Shown: positions 9,093 to 18,432, counted from the stretch's first letter. The stretch is 64,000 nt of DNA from Psychrobacillus sp. OK032 (GCF_900111345.1 NZ_FOGY01000001.1:715959-779958); one strand, 5' to 3'. The notes: generated by a model from the sequence alone, not told the origin. Translations and numbers: made by a program.

Positions 9093-9144
9093 CCTCGAAT
9101 TGGTTAAATTCAGTGGACATTTTTATTCTTCTATTTCATCCTAG

Positions 9145-9294
9145 TCAAACTTTACTCTTATCTAGTAAATTTCTCAGCTGCTCTGATAACTCTCTAATAA
9201 TATCATCCGTTTTAATTGAATCATTCTCATTTCCTCTATGATATCCATATTCTAAAATACGCTTGAATTCTTCTTGTAATTCAGCTGTTGTCAC
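9145..9294 (-). CDS. Small hypothetical protein, 49 aa
   Basis: An open frame of 49 codons starting with GTG. A near-perfect ribosome site, TAGGAGGT, lies 7 bases upstream. The peptide begins MTTAELQEEFKRILEYGYHR and continues as a charged, probably helical chain (DDIIRELSEQLRNLL), ending KSKV. I do not recognise the family. The ribosome site and amphipathic composition make chance less likely. The next 200 bases upstream (9295-9498) show no further gene. Confidence 0.5.
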   Translation of the reverse strand: MTTAELQEEFKRILEYGYHRGNENDSIKTDDIIRELSEQLRNLLDKSKV

Positions 9295-9498
9295 GCACAA
9301 TACCTCCTACGATTTCACTACATGTTGTATCAATTAATAAATAATAAGCTTTCCTACATTGTAATACAGATTCATTACAATATTATGTCGAAGCTAGTCG
9401 TAATCTATTAATTTTATATTAAATTTTTACAAAAGGATATGAATGGTTAACTTCTCTCTAAAGATAGCAATTTAGAATAGTGCAGTAGAAATATTTTT

Positions 9499-9731
9499 AA
9501 CACAAGGACGCGTTTTTAGCCTTTTACGGAAACACCCTTAGTTTCATTGTAACAAATTGTATGATTATAGAATAGTTGGAATACAAAAAAAGATAATTAT
9601 CTTCAAAAAACGAGTGAGGTTTATCAAAGGTAAGCGCCAAATAACACCCACCTTCTCTGAGTGTTATTTGGCGTATACTTATATAATAGTGAATTGTAGC
9701 GAATTATCAGAATTGCACTAACACAGGGACG
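9499..9731. repeat. 235-bp dispersed element, copy 1
   Basis: This stretch can be aligned along its length with 14733-14970. Shared blocks are ACAAGGACGC at the left, AATACAAAAAAAG, ATCAAAGGTAA, a hairpin (CGCCAAATAACAC at 9635-9647 pairing with 9661-9673), GTGAATTGTAGCGAATTATC and AACACAGGGACG at the right. Both ends carry the same short motif in the same direction. No open frame is shared. It lies directly upstream of the MFS gene and may supply its leader. Confidence 0.65.
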
Positions 9732-9801
9732 ATTTTTTATGATATGTTTAGAGCATAGATGTTCACAGAACATTCACAACTAGAGAGAAGAGGATAAAAT
9801 C

Positions 9802-11079
9802 ATGAATAAGAATAGATGGCTAATAGCAGTGTCCGCGATAGCGATCCACCTTTCCATTGGTGGGGCTTATGCATATAGCGTATACAAATTACCAGTCGTA
9901 CAAGAGATGGGTTGGAGTGAAACAAAGGTAACAGTGGCGTTTACCATTATGATGGGGCTTGCAGGTTTTGCAGCAGCATTGTTTGGTAACTTAGTAGAGA
10001 AGTTTGGACCGAGAAAGTCCGCAATACTTGCAGCTTTTTTGTTTAGTTTAGGACAAGCTGGAGCAGGGGTTGCTATTTTAATAGACTCAGTGCCTTTATA
10101 TTGGTTAACGTATGGTGTATTAAGTGGTTTAGGTATGGGGATTGGTTATATTGCGCCGGTTTCAACATTAGTAAAATGGTTCCCGGATCGTCGTGGTTTA
10201 GCAACAGGTATGGCAGTGCTAGGGTTTGGAGCAGGTGCCCTTATTACAGCACCTGTGGCAGCGAATTTGATGGAGTCTGTCGGGATTTCAACTACTTATT
10301 TCATTTTAGGTGCTAGTTACTTTATATTGATGATTTTAGGTGCTTCTTATATCGCACCCCCGGTAAAAGGTTATATGCCAGCGGGCATGAAAGAGGCTGA
10401 AGTGGCAGGTAAACAAGTGGTGAAACAAGATTTAGCTCAAATGTCTGCAAAAGAAGCTGTAAGAACGAAACATTTCTGGATGCTTTGGGCAATGCATTTA
10501 TTCAATGTAATGGCGGGTATTATGATGATTTCTGTTGCTTCACCAATGGCACAGGAAATCGTTGGCCTATCAGTAGCGGGTGCAGCAGCAATGGTTGGTA
10601 TAATGGGATTATTTAACGGTGGTGGCCGATTAGTTTGGGCAGCTGTTTCCGATTACATTGGACGTTCTAATGTTTTTGTCATCTTTTTCGCTATCCAATT
10701 AGTTACGTTTATTATTTTGCCATTTACAACGAATTTGTTTTTATTCCAATTCTTTATTTTCTTAGTTGTAAGTTGTTATGGCGGTGGTTTTTCCAATTTA
10801 CCAGCATTCGCCAGCGATTTATTTGGAACGAGACAATTAGGTGTCATTCACGGTTATTTACTGACAACATGGTCTTTAGGCGGGATTTTCGGTCCCCTTA
10901 TTGTTAGTTTAATAAAAGGAATGACGAATAGTTATATACCAGTTTTCTATGTATTTACTGTACTGATTACGATTTCATTGATTATTTCTTTATTGCTACG
11001 TGCTGATGTCAATAAAATCAAGAGACAAAGCAAAAAGAGTAAAGCGGTTAAAGTAGGCGACATCTCGACTACTGTATAG
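9802..11079 (+). CDS. OFA-type MFS transporter
   Basis: A 425-residue protein with 12 hydrophobic segments and the oxalate/formate antiporter family signature at the start (GGAYAYSVYKLPV) plus a GLGMGIGYIAP segment near residue 110 and FPDRRGLATG. OFA members move small mono- or dicarboxylates. The substrate is unknown. Its neighbours, a tricarballylate-dehydrogenase-like flavoprotein and a LysR regulator, are on the other side of a convergent terminator pair, so a carboxylate role fits. The ATG has an AGAGGA site about 7 bases upstream. Confidence 0.88.
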   Translation: MNKNRWLIAVSAIAIHLSIGGAYAYSVYKLPVVQEMGWSETKVTVAFTIMMGLAGFAAALFGNLVEKFGPRKSAILAAFLFSLGQAGAGVAILIDSVPLYWLTYGVLSGLGMGIGYIAPVSTLVKWFPDRRGLATGMAVLGFGAGALITAPVAANLMESVGISTTYFILGASYFILMILGASYIAPPVKGYMPAGMKEAEVAGKQVVKQDLAQMSAKEAVRTKHFWMLWAMHLFNVMAGIMMISVASPMAQEIVGLSVAGAAAMVGIMGLFNGGGRLVWAAVSDYIGRSNVFVIFFAIQLVTFIILPFTTNLFLFQFFIFLVVSCYGGGFSNLPAFASDLFGTRQLGVIHGYLLTTWSLGGIFGPLIVSLIKGMTNSYIPVFYVFTVLITISLIISLLLRADVNKIKRQSKKSKAVKVGDISTTV

Positions 11080-11088
11080 AAGAAATAA

Positions 11089-11125
11089 AACTCCTCTCTT
11101 GTTTATGCAAGAGAGGAGTTTTTTT
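11089..11125 (+). terminator. Intrinsic terminator after MFS gene
   Basis: Perfect 12-base arms AACTCCTCTCTT and AAGAGAGGAGTT, an 8-base loop and seven T. It is 9 bases past the transporter stop. Between it and 11258 nothing else is recognisable. Confidence 0.93.
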
Positions 11126-11257
11126 GACTAAACATTCAACTGTTCCAATAGTCATAATCTCACATTTTGCACCGATAATCAGAATAAAGAATCATTATTT
11201 ATGATATGAAACTCCATATTTTTTAAATAGTAAATCGTGAAAGCGTATACATTATTA

Positions 11258-11299
11258 TTTAAAAGCATTCTCCCCGAAACCGAATCAGCGAGAATTCTT
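11258..11299 (-). terminator. Terminator after tcuA-like gene
   Basis: On the minus strand AGAATTCTC pairs with GAGAATGCT (8 of 9), followed by TTTTAAAT. It lies just past the flavoprotein stop and faces the terminator of the convergent transporter gene. Confidence 0.55.
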
Positions 11300-11310
11300 T
11301 TAGTATTAAA

Positions 11311-12819
11311 TTAGTTCACTAGTTCAGCACTTTTCCCCAAAATATACTGAGCAGCGGATGTACCGGCTAATTTCCCATAAACAGCACCAGACATCAAACC
11401 AGAACCGCCTGGATAGTTTTCGTAAAAGATTCCACCAATCATTTCACCAGCCGCAAAAAGCCCTTTAATTGGTTGTTCTTCTTTATCTAACACTTCACCT
11501 AATGGATCTACATGTAATCCACCGAACGAAAATGTAATTCCACATGTTACAGGGAATGCGTAGAATGGCGATTTCTCGATTCGGAGTGCCCAGTTCGATT
11601 TTGATGGAGTGATTCCTATCGTTCCTTTTCCATCTTTCTCCGCTGGTTTGTAATCGCCTTCTTGCACAGCTTTGTTATACTCCTCGATTGTCTCTAGGAA
11701 TTGTTTTTTATCAACTGGCAATAAATTCGCAAGTTCTTCCAGCGTATCTGCTTGATAGAAAGTAGCTTCTTCCAAATCATATTCTTTTCGCAACATCGGA
11801 CGCACTTGCGCATCATAAATTTGGTAAGCTACATGTCCAGGTTGCTTCAATATTTCCCGACCATATTTGGCATACGTATAATTGCGTAAATCTGCTCCTT
11901 CATCTACAAAACGTTTTCCTTCATTATTCAGCATAATACTGTAAGGATACGAATGCTTTTTAAAAATATCACCCGGTTTTGTAAAGTCTCCCACGATCGG
12001 TGCGTTTGAATCCGTCCCAATCGAATGGCAGCCGGACCATTCTCCAAATTTTTGCGCTCCAACTTCTAGCGCCATGAAAATACCGTCGCCTGTGTTAAAT
12101 TCAGTTCCACGGACAATTGCCGCTTCCCATTCTTCACCGATATGCTCGCTTCTCAATTTCTTATTTGCCTCGAAACTACCGCAAGCTAAAATGACACTAC
12201 CTGTATTTACCGTAATTGTATCGTTATCTTTTTCCACAACAATCCCTGTAATTTGGTCGTTTTCTTTAATTAATTTCACTGCGCGCGCTTCATACCAAAT
12301 ATCGATGCCTAGTTCTTTCACTCTTGCGAAAAGCTGTTTCATTAGCCCAACGCCTTTATCTTCCGTTTTTATAGGTAGACCACCCCAAAAATGACGTTTG
12401 CCATCTTGTATAAAGGATTGATTATCATAATTTAACTCAAATTTGATCCCTTGATCTCGCATCCAAGTAATCGTTTCATAAGATTTAGAAACAAGCTGTT
12501 TAGCCAAACCAGCATCGCTTTTTCCTCCTGTAACTCGCATCAAATCATCATAGTAATCTTTTTCACCGTATTCAGGCATCACGATCATTTCTGCTTCTTC
12601 ATCTGTCAATTCTGGGATGACCTTACGGATAGCATCTAAATTATTGTAGGCAACACGAATCGCCCCATCTGTAAAAAATGAGTTTCCTCCGCGTTTTTCC
12701 ACTGGTCCTCGTTCTAATACAAGAACGCTCGCCCCACCTTCTTTTGCTGCGATTGCCGAACATAAAGCTGCATTCCCTGCTCCAACTACAACTACATCGT
12801 AACTTTGTGTATGTGACAT
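11311..12819 (-). CDS. tcuA: FAD-dependent tricarballylate dehydrogenase-like flavoprotein
   Basis: FAD-binding-2 (fumarate reductase/succinate dehydrogenase flavoprotein) family, 502 residues. The dinucleotide motif VVVGAGNAALCSAIAA and the ADP-contact Glu in LVLERG are at the N-terminus. RGGNSFFTDGAIR, HFWGGLPI and the C-terminal PGGSGLMSGAVYGKLAG match the TcuA subgroup, which oxidises tricarballylate to cis-aconitate in Salmonella. A TcuB-type electron-transfer partner is missing here. Other fumarate-reductase-like activities cannot be excluded. It has no signal peptide, so it is cytoplasmic. Confidence 0.78.
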   Translation of the reverse strand: MSHTQSYDVVVVGAGNAALCSAIAAKEGGASVLVLERGPVEKRGGNSFFTDGAIRVAYNNLDAIRKVIPELTDEEAEMIVMPEYGEKDYYDDLMRVTGGKSDAGLAKQLVSKSYETITWMRDQGIKFELNYDNQSFIQDGKRHFWGGLPIKTEDKGVGLMKQLFARVKELGIDIWYEARAVKLIKENDQITGIVVEKDNDTITVNTGSVILACGSFEANKKLRSEHIGEEWEAAIVRGTEFNTGDGIFMALEVGAQKFGEWSGCHSIGTDSNAPIVGDFTKPGDIFKKHSYPYSIMLNNEGKRFVDEGADLRNYTYAKYGREILKQPGHVAYQIYDAQVRPMLRKEYDLEEATFYQADTLEELANLLPVDKKQFLETIEEYNKAVQEGDYKPAEKDGKGTIGITPSKSNWALRIEKSPFYAFPVTCGITFSFGGLHVDPLGEVLDKEEQPIKGLFAAGEMIGGIFYENYPGGSGLMSGAVYGKLAGTSAAQYILGKSAELVN

Positions 12820-12843
12820 TTCGACCCCTCCTGATCAGTTATG

Positions 12844-12861
12844 ATAACTCTTTAACGTTAT
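12844..12861. promoter_or_regulatory. Candidate LysR-type operator
   Basis: ATAAC-N8-GTTAT, a dyad of the size LysR regulators recognise, sits just upstream of the tcuA-like start in the 176-base gap shared with the divergent LysR gene. The role is inferred from position. Confidence 0.35.
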
Positions 12862-12995
12862 AGTAAAGGAGAATGAAAGATAAATATAATATCGTTTTTT
12901 TATTTCAATCCATAAAAAAATTTTATTAATAAGCATACTAGTGATATGATGAAATTTATTGATAGAATATTCTTTCCATAAAGGAGGGACGATCA

Positions 12996-13862
12996 GTGGA
13001 TGAAAAAGATTGGCATATATTAACTACACTTCATGAAGAGAAGAATATAACGAAGTCAGCACAACGGCTCTATATTTCGCAGCCAGCGTTAACCTATCGA
13101 TTACAACAGTTGGAAAAGGAATTTGATACAAAGATTGTCTCTAGAGGGAAGAAAGGTGTCGAATTCACGGTTAAAGGGGAATTTCTCGTTCAATATGCAC
13201 ATGACATGATTCAACAACTACGCAAAACGAAAGAACATATATTAAATATGGACAACACTGTAAAAGGTACACTGCGCCTAGCTGTGTCTGGCCTATTTGC
13301 TAGATATGAACTGCCATCCTTATTAAAAGAATTTTTAGCCGTATACCCGGATGTCGAGGTTAATTTAAAAACAGGATGGAGTTCCGATATTCATCAACTA
13401 CTCCATAAAGAAGAATCGCATCTCGGAATTGTAAGGGGCGATTATAACTGGAAGGAAAATAAAATATTATTACGCGAAGAAAAGATTTGTATTGCCTCTA
13501 GTAAAAAAATAGAATTTAAAGATCTCCCTTTCCTACCAAGAGTGAATTATCAAACCGACCAATCATTAAAAAATACAATTGAAAACTGGTGGCAGGAAAC
13601 GTATACGGTCCCACCAATGATATCGATGGAAGTAGATCGAATTGATACATGCAAGGAACTTGTACTAAATGGTCTAGGATACGCTATTCTGCCGGAGATT
13701 TGTATTAAGCATGATGAAGAATTGTATATTGCACCAATTCTATTAAATGAGAATAAGTATTTACTAAGAAATACATGGATATTTTATCGGGATGTCACGC
13801 TTGAGTTAGCTCAAGTAAAAGCATTTATTGATTTTCTGAATGATTCAAAGCAGGGAAAATAA
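12996..13862 (+). CDS. LysR family transcriptional regulator
   Basis: A 288-residue protein. The N-terminal winged helix reads NITKSAQRLYISQPALTYRLQQLE (about residues 14-40), followed by the LysR substrate-binding domain (about 90-288). GTG start with AAAGGAGGG upstream. It is divergent from the tcuA-like gene and is probably its activator, as TcuR is for tcuABC. A ligand in the tri- or dicarboxylate class is likely but unproven. Confidence 0.9.
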   Translation: MDEKDWHILTTLHEEKNITKSAQRLYISQPALTYRLQQLEKEFDTKIVSRGKKGVEFTVKGEFLVQYAHDMIQQLRKTKEHILNMDNTVKGTLRLAVSGLFARYELPSLLKEFLAVYPDVEVNLKTGWSSDIHQLLHKEESHLGIVRGDYNWKENKILLREEKICIASSKKIEFKDLPFLPRVNYQTDQSLKNTIENWWQETYTVPPMISMEVDRIDTCKELVLNGLGYAILPEICIKHDEELYIAPILLNENKYLLRNTWIFYRDVTLELAQVKAFIDFLNDSKQGK

Positions 13863-13870
13863 TAAAAAAG

Positions 13871-13909
13871 ATAAGCCACCGCCATCTTTTTAAAATGGTA
13901 GTGGCTTAT
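13871..13909 (-). terminator. Terminator between LysR and vanZ-like genes
   Basis: Fifteen-base arms (ATAAGCCACCGCCAT and ATGGTAGTGGCTTAT, two mismatches) with a 9-base loop. On the minus strand a T-rich tract follows, so it ends the VanZ-like gene. As a hairpin it may also serve the convergent LysR gene. Confidence 0.7.
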
Positions 13910-13958
13910 ACAGCATTATTTCTTCTAAAGAGCATAACCCAATAGAAAACATTCAACA

Positions 13959-14396
13959 CTATTCCCCTCTCAAAAATGTCCTCCTACCTCGTCCACCCCG
14001 CCTAACAACAATGACACTAACAAAATAAGCAATCATAATCCCCAAAAGGTCTATTCCAATATCATACAATCTGCCGCTTCGATTGAAGTACAACTGGAGA
14101 ATCTCTGTAAAAACTGCGAATACACTGGTTACTAAGAGTGCAAAACCCACCCGCTTCCACCAACGAAAATATAGTATATACAACAGAGCAAACGTCAGCA
14201 TATGACCAATTTTTTGCATGATATAAAATTGGCTTGTAAACGCTATATCACCCGTAATGAGTAAATCCAAGTAATTGGGAGAAGTTTCAAGGCTAAACTG
14301 GACAACTTGGTCATACAAAAAAGTATATGAATTTGTAGTAGTTGTCGCAACTATTATCCAAGTACTCCACAAAATAATAAGTAGCGGATAAATCAT
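13959..14396 (-). CDS. VanZ family membrane protein
   Basis: A 145-residue protein with four hydrophobic segments and VanZ-like features: KIGHMLTFALLYILYF, then FTEILQLYFNRSGRLYDIGI and a final DLLGIMIAY helix. VanZ-like proteins are common small membrane proteins in Bacillales; only VanZ of the vanA cluster is tied to teicoplanin resistance. No Van genes are nearby, so resistance should not be assumed. Its N-terminus faces a 590-base stretch without intact genes. Confidence 0.82.
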   Translation of the reverse strand: MIYPLLIILWSTWIIVATTTTNSYTFLYDQVVQFSLETSPNYLDLLITGDIAFTSQFYIMQKIGHMLTFALLYILYFRWWKRVGFALLVTSVFAVFTEILQLYFNRSGRLYDIGIDLLGIMIAYFVSVIVVRRGGRGRRTFLRGE

Positions 14397-14576
14397 TTGG
14401 CTTCATCCTTTCTTCGCATTTGCTTCTATTCCTGAAAATAATCTACCCATCTACATAGTTCGAAACAAAATCTACATAAAAACCCTAATCCTATACAAAC
14501 ATATACACCCGTACTATCTATCAGTAAATACATCCTTCTCCAGTGCCTTTCTGTACAGCGGGTAATTTTCATTAAA

Positions 14577-14690
14577 TTAATTATTCAGAATACCAATTAG
14601 TGAACTGCCAAGCATCCTGCAAATCGCAATAATATCACGTTTAGCGGTTCTGCCAAGTTCCGCTCTGCTTTCGAAGCATCAGCATAGCAT
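14577..14690 (-). pseudogene. Possible gene remnant in intergenic region
   Basis: On the minus strand one frame reads AELGRTAKRDIIAICRMLGS and on to SLIGILNN and TAA; it looks protein-like, but an in-frame stop lies a few codons upstream and no start is present. I do not recognise the family. The flanking bases 14397-14576 show nothing else. Confidence 0.25.
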
Positions 14691-14732
14691 GAAGCAATAT
14701 CCCCGAATCTACAATCTAACATTAATTGTTTC

Positions 14733-14970
14733 TACAAAGGGACGCTTCACTAAAAGTAAGCATTTTTTGTATATTAACAAAGCATCTAATTATCGAAAAT
14801 TGGGAATGCAAAAAAAGTAGCTATCTAAATTCAATCAAAGGTAACGCCAAATAACACCCAACCGCCTCTTCGTCGTGTGAGTGTTATTTACCGCTTACTC
14901 GCTTACTTATTAAGTATTGAATTGTAGTCAATTATCGGAACTGTATAGTTTTTTTCTAACACAGGGATGC
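14733..14970. repeat. 235-bp dispersed element, copy 2
   Basis: Second copy of the element at 9499. It shares ACAAAGGGACGC, AATGCAAAAAAAGTA, ATCAAAGGTAACGCCAAATA, GTGAGTGTTATTT, GTATTGAATTGTAG, AATTATC and AACACAGGGATG in the same order. Its hairpin (GCCAAATAACAC with GTGTTATTT) lies just beyond the last gene of the polysaccharide locus and could help end that transcript. Confidence 0.65.
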
Positions 14971-14984
14971 ATTTTCAAGAGAAT

Positions 14985-16010
14985 TTACTTCATTCCATAA
15001 TACTCCACATACCAATCAGCAAACTTCTGCAATCCTTCCTCAATCGAAGTCTCCGGTTTAAAACCTACAGCATCATACAATAAATCAGTAGATGCATACG
15101 TTGCCGGTACATCCCCTTGCTTAATAGCTTCAAATACTTTTTCAAAAACTATCTCTTTACCCAAAGCATTGCCCAAACATTTCTCTAATGTTTCGATAAA
15201 CACCATTAACTTTTCAGGGTTATTATTCCCGATGTTATATACCTTATGTTGAACATCTCCCATGGGTGGATTACTTAAAAGTCGCTCTATTCCTTCAACA
15301 ATATCATTCACAAATGTAAAATCTCTATACAAGTCATTATCAAAATTCCCATTATTAAATATCTTAATAGATTCTCCAGCAAAATATTTATCCGTAAATC
15401 CAAAGTAGGCCATATCTGGTCGTCCCATCGGTCCATAAACCGTGAAGAATCGAAGTCCTGTAGCTGGAATATTATATAGGTGACTATATGTATGCGCCAT
15501 TAACTCATTAGATTTTTTCGTAGCTGCATAGAGTGATACAGGGTTGTCCACAAAATCTGTTTCTTCAAAAGGAACCTTTTTATTGGATCCATAAACAGAA
15601 CTAGATGAAGCATATACAAGATGATCTACTGGATAATTTCTACATGCTTCAAGAATATTATAGAATCCTACAATATTACTTTGAATATACACATCCGGAT
15701 TCTCAATTGAATAGCGGACCCCTGCTTGTGCAGCTAAATTTACAACAATATCAGGCTTGTACTCTTCAAAGATATTCATAATCATTGACTTGTCAGAAAT
15801 ATCACCTTTGATAAAGGTAAACTTCTCATAGGATTCGAGCTGTTCCAAACGAGCGTATTTAAGACTCACATCATAGTAATCATTTAGATTATCGACACTT
15901 ATCACAAAACAACCTTGTTCAAGAAGTTTCCTAGATAAAAAATAACCAATAAAACCAGCAGCACCAGTGATAAAGTATACCTTACTACAATCTAAAGTTT
16001 TGTAATTCAA
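14985..16010 (-). CDS. UDP-glucuronate 4-epimerase-like NAD-dependent epimerase
   Basis: Extended short-chain dehydrogenase, 341 residues. It carries the GAAGFIG nucleotide loop at residues 16-22, DNLNDYYDVSLKYARL (typical of UDP-glucuronate epimerases of the CapI/LspL type), SSSVYGSNKKVPFEE and the YAATK catalytic pair. It should convert UDP-glucuronate, made by the preceding gene, to UDP-galacturonate for the polysaccharide. A TTG start lies inside the 3' end of ugd (26-base overlap), with GGAGG 9 bases upstream. It is the last gene of the locus. Confidence 0.86.
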   Translation of the reverse strand: MNYKTLDCSKVYFITGAAGFIGYFLSRKLLEQGCFVISVDNLNDYYDVSLKYARLEQLESYEKFTFIKGDISDKSMIMNIFEEYKPDIVVNLAAQAGVRYSIENPDVYIQSNIVGFYNILEACRNYPVDHLVYASSSSVYGSNKKVPFEETDFVDNPVSLYAATKKSNELMAHTYSHLYNIPATGLRFFTVYGPMGRPDMAYFGFTDKYFAGESIKIFNNGNFDNDLYRDFTFVNDIVEGIERLLSNPPMGDVQHKVYNIGNNNPEKLMVFIETLEKCLGNALGKEIVFEKVFEAIKQGDVPATYASTDLLYDAVGFKPETSIEEGLQKFADWYVEYYGMK

Positions 16011-17361
16011 TCGTTTTTGCCTCCATTAACAACTCTCTACTGATAGGCTTTCTTCCAATAGAATAATACTCTACACCCGCTTGTAGCATTTCTTCTACAC
16101 TATAAATGTTTCTTCCATCGTATACTAAAGGAGTTCTCATCAACTTCCTGTAAGTTTCAGGTAGTACAGCTTTAACCTCACCCCATTCAGTAAATATAAA
16201 GCAAACATTCGCATCTTCTAGCGCTGCTTCAATATTACTAACATACGTAATATACCCTTTATCGTTTTTACCTTCTGGGTGTACTTTAGCAAAGTTCTCC
16301 ACCCCAATAGGATCATACGCATAGATATCTGCGCCTTGTTCTAATAACAATGGTATATTCTCAAGTGAGGCAGCTTCCCTAAGGTCGTCTGTTCCTGGTT
16401 TAAAGGTAAGGCCTAATACAGCAACTTTAAGACCGTTAAAAGTAATAAGTCGCTTACTCGCTTTTTTATATAACTTCGTCTTCTGACTATCATTCACGTC
16501 AATAGCAGCCTTCACCGTCTTAAGCTCATATCCGTTTTGAGTCGCTAGATTCTCAAGCGCCTTCGTATCTTTAGGAAAACAAGAACCTCCATAACCAATT
16601 CCTGCATTTAAAAATTTACTGCCAATACGACTGTCGAAACTCATCCCTTTGGCAACGTCTTGAATATCCGCCCCTACTAATTCACAAAGGTTTGCAATAT
16701 CATTCATATAAGAAATTTTAAGTGCAAGGAAATCATTAGAAGCATACTTAATCATTTCCGCAGATCGTCTATTTACAGAAACAATTGGTAAATTAAATGG
16801 TTCATAAATTCTCTTCAATACTTGTTCTGCCCATTCACTTTCAGTACCAATAATAATGCGTTCTGCATGTAATGTGTCATGAACAGCTGAACCCTGAGCT
16901 AAAAATTCAGGATTTGAAGCCACTTCCACTCGCACGTCATTTACTAAAAAATCTTGAATAAATTGTTCTACTTTGTCATTTGTACCAACTGGAACAGTAG
17001 ATTTAACAATGACTAAACAATCCTTTTCAACTGACTCAGCAATCTGTCTTGCAACTGTTGCTATGTAAGAAAGATCCGCAGATCCATCAAACTGTTCTGG
17101 CGTTCCAACACCAATGAAAATCGCATCAGCATCTCTATAAGCAGATTGATAATCTACTGAATAGTTCAGTCTTCCAACAGTATAATTCTTCTGCATTAAC
17201 TCTTCTAATCCTGCCTCATAGATTGGAGAAACGCCAGATTTCATTAGATTTACTTTTCTTTCATCAATATCAACACAAGTCACATTATGACCTACTTCAG
17301 CGAAACATACGCCTGCCACTAAGCCGACATAGCCTGTTCCTGCTACTGCTATTTTATACAT
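15985..17361 (-). CDS. ugd: UDP-glucose 6-dehydrogenase
   Basis: A 458-residue protein that oxidises UDP-glucose twice with NAD to UDP-glucuronate. It has the N-terminal Rossmann motif AGTGYVGLVAGVCFAEVGH, DGSADLSYI, EFLAQGSAV and the catalytic cysteine motif GIGYGGSCFPKDT (Cys261), and a C-terminal UDP-binding domain with LGLTFKPGTDDLREA. It works between GalU (31.2 kb) and the 4-epimerase with which it overlaps. B. subtilis TuaD and Ugd are close relatives in function. Confidence 0.95.
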   Translation of the reverse strand: MYKIAVAGTGYVGLVAGVCFAEVGHNVTCVDIDERKVNLMKSGVSPIYEAGLEELMQKNYTVGRLNYSVDYQSAYRDADAIFIGVGTPEQFDGSADLSYIATVARQIAESVEKDCLVIVKSTVPVGTNDKVEQFIQDFLVNDVRVEVASNPEFLAQGSAVHDTLHAERIIIGTESEWAEQVLKRIYEPFNLPIVSVNRRSAEMIKYASNDFLALKISYMNDIANLCELVGADIQDVAKGMSFDSRIGSKFLNAGIGYGGSCFPKDTKALENLATQNGYELKTVKAAIDVNDSQKTKLYKKASKRLITFNGLKVAVLGLTFKPGTDDLREAASLENIPLLLEQGADIYAYDPIGVENFAKVHPEGKNDKGYITYVSNIEAALEDANVCFIFTEWGEVKAVLPETYRKLMRTPLVYDGRNIYSVEEMLQAGVEYYSIGRKPISRELLMEAKTIELQNFRL

Positions 17362-17412
17362 AGATAAGCCTACCTTTCATATTATGTGAAATTTAATTTA
17401 ATACAAAATGAT

Positions 17413-18432
17413 TTAAATGGTATACTGTTTCTCAAAATAGTTTTGATATTCTTCGCTAATAATTTGTTCCCACCAATCTTTATTATCAAGATACCATTGA
17501 ATAGTTTGAGCAATGCCAGTTTTAAATGTATAAGTAGGATTCCAGCCTAGTTGTTCTAATTTTGTTGGATCAATCGCATACCGTTTATCGTGGCCTAAGC
17601 GATCTACGACAAATTCTATTAGCTCTTCTGATTTTCCTAAAGTACTAATAATTGTTTTCACAACTTCTAAATTAGTAAGCTCATTATGTCCGCCCACATT
17701 ATACACTTCTCCATCTAAACCTTCGTGTAACACTAAATCAATCGCAGAACAATGATCATAAACATGTAACCAATCGCGGATATTTTTACCATCGCCATAT
17801 ACAGGAACTTTTTGTTCATTTAATACTCTAGAAATAGTTAAAGGAATTAATTTTTCAGGGAAGTGGTACGGTCCATAATTATTTGAACACCGAGTAATAT
17901 TGATAGGTAAATTAAATGTTTCATGATAAGCACGTACAAGCAAATCTGATGATGCTTTGCTTGCACTGTATGGACTGTTGGGCATAATTGGAGTATCTTC
18001 AGTGAAAAATGTTGTAGGATCAAAATCGAGTTCCCCATATACTTCGTCAGTAGAAACGTGTAAGAATTTTGAAATATTGATTTGCTTGGATGCATCAAGT
18101 AATACCTGTGTTCCTAGAACATTTGTCTGCACAAAAATTCCCGGGTCCGTAATAGAACGATCCACATGACTCTCTGCAGCGAAATGAACGACATAATCAA
18201 ATTTTTCTTTTTCAAATAGGGAGAAAATAACTTCACGGTCTGTAATATCGGCTTTTACAAAATGATAATTATCATTTTGTTCAATTTCGCGATGTTTTGT
18301 TAAATCGCCAGCATATGTTAATAAATCTAAATTATAAATAATATACTGAGGATATTTATTTACCATGTATTGAACGAAATTTCCACCTATAAATCCCGCC
18401 CCTCCGGTAACTAACAATTTTTTTTTCTCCAT
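17413..18432 (-). CDS. rfbB: dTDP-glucose 4,6-dehydratase
   Basis: Second step of dTDP-L-rhamnose synthesis. 339 residues with GGAGFIGGNFVQY, HFAAESHVDRSI, STDEVYGEL (Thr-Asp-Glu catalytic group) and the YSASKASSD catalytic Tyr/Lys pair. It begins immediately after the rfbD stop, with GAGGTG as ribosome site inside rfbD. All four rhamnose genes are present here in the order rfbA-C-D-B. Confidence 0.96.
   Translation of the reverse strand: MEKKKLLVTGGAGFIGGNFVQYMVNKYPQYIIYNLDLLTYAGDLTKHREIEQNDNYHFVKADITDREVIFSLFEKEKFDYVVHFAAESHVDRSITDPGIFVQTNVLGTQVLLDASKQINISKFLHVSTDEVYGELDFDPTTFFTEDTPIMPNSPYSASKASSDLLVRAYHETFNLPINITRCSNNYGPYHFPEKLIPLTISRVLNEQKVPVYGDGKNIRDWLHVYDHCSAIDLVLHEGLDGEVYNVGGHNELTNLEVVKTIISTLGKSEELIEFVVDRLGHDKRYAIDPTKLEQLGWNPTYTFKTGIAQTIQWYLDNKDWWEQIISEEYQNYFEKQYTI

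Noticed and set aside
9017..9241. 74-codon plus-strand open frame
   Set aside because: It overlaps the tail of the decarboxylase pseudogene, its terminator and the antisense of the better supported 49-residue frame.
13959..14396. VanZ as a glycopeptide resistance gene
   Set aside because: Only the fold family is shared. There is no vanHAX or vanRS nearby, and VanZ-like proteins are common in Bacillales.
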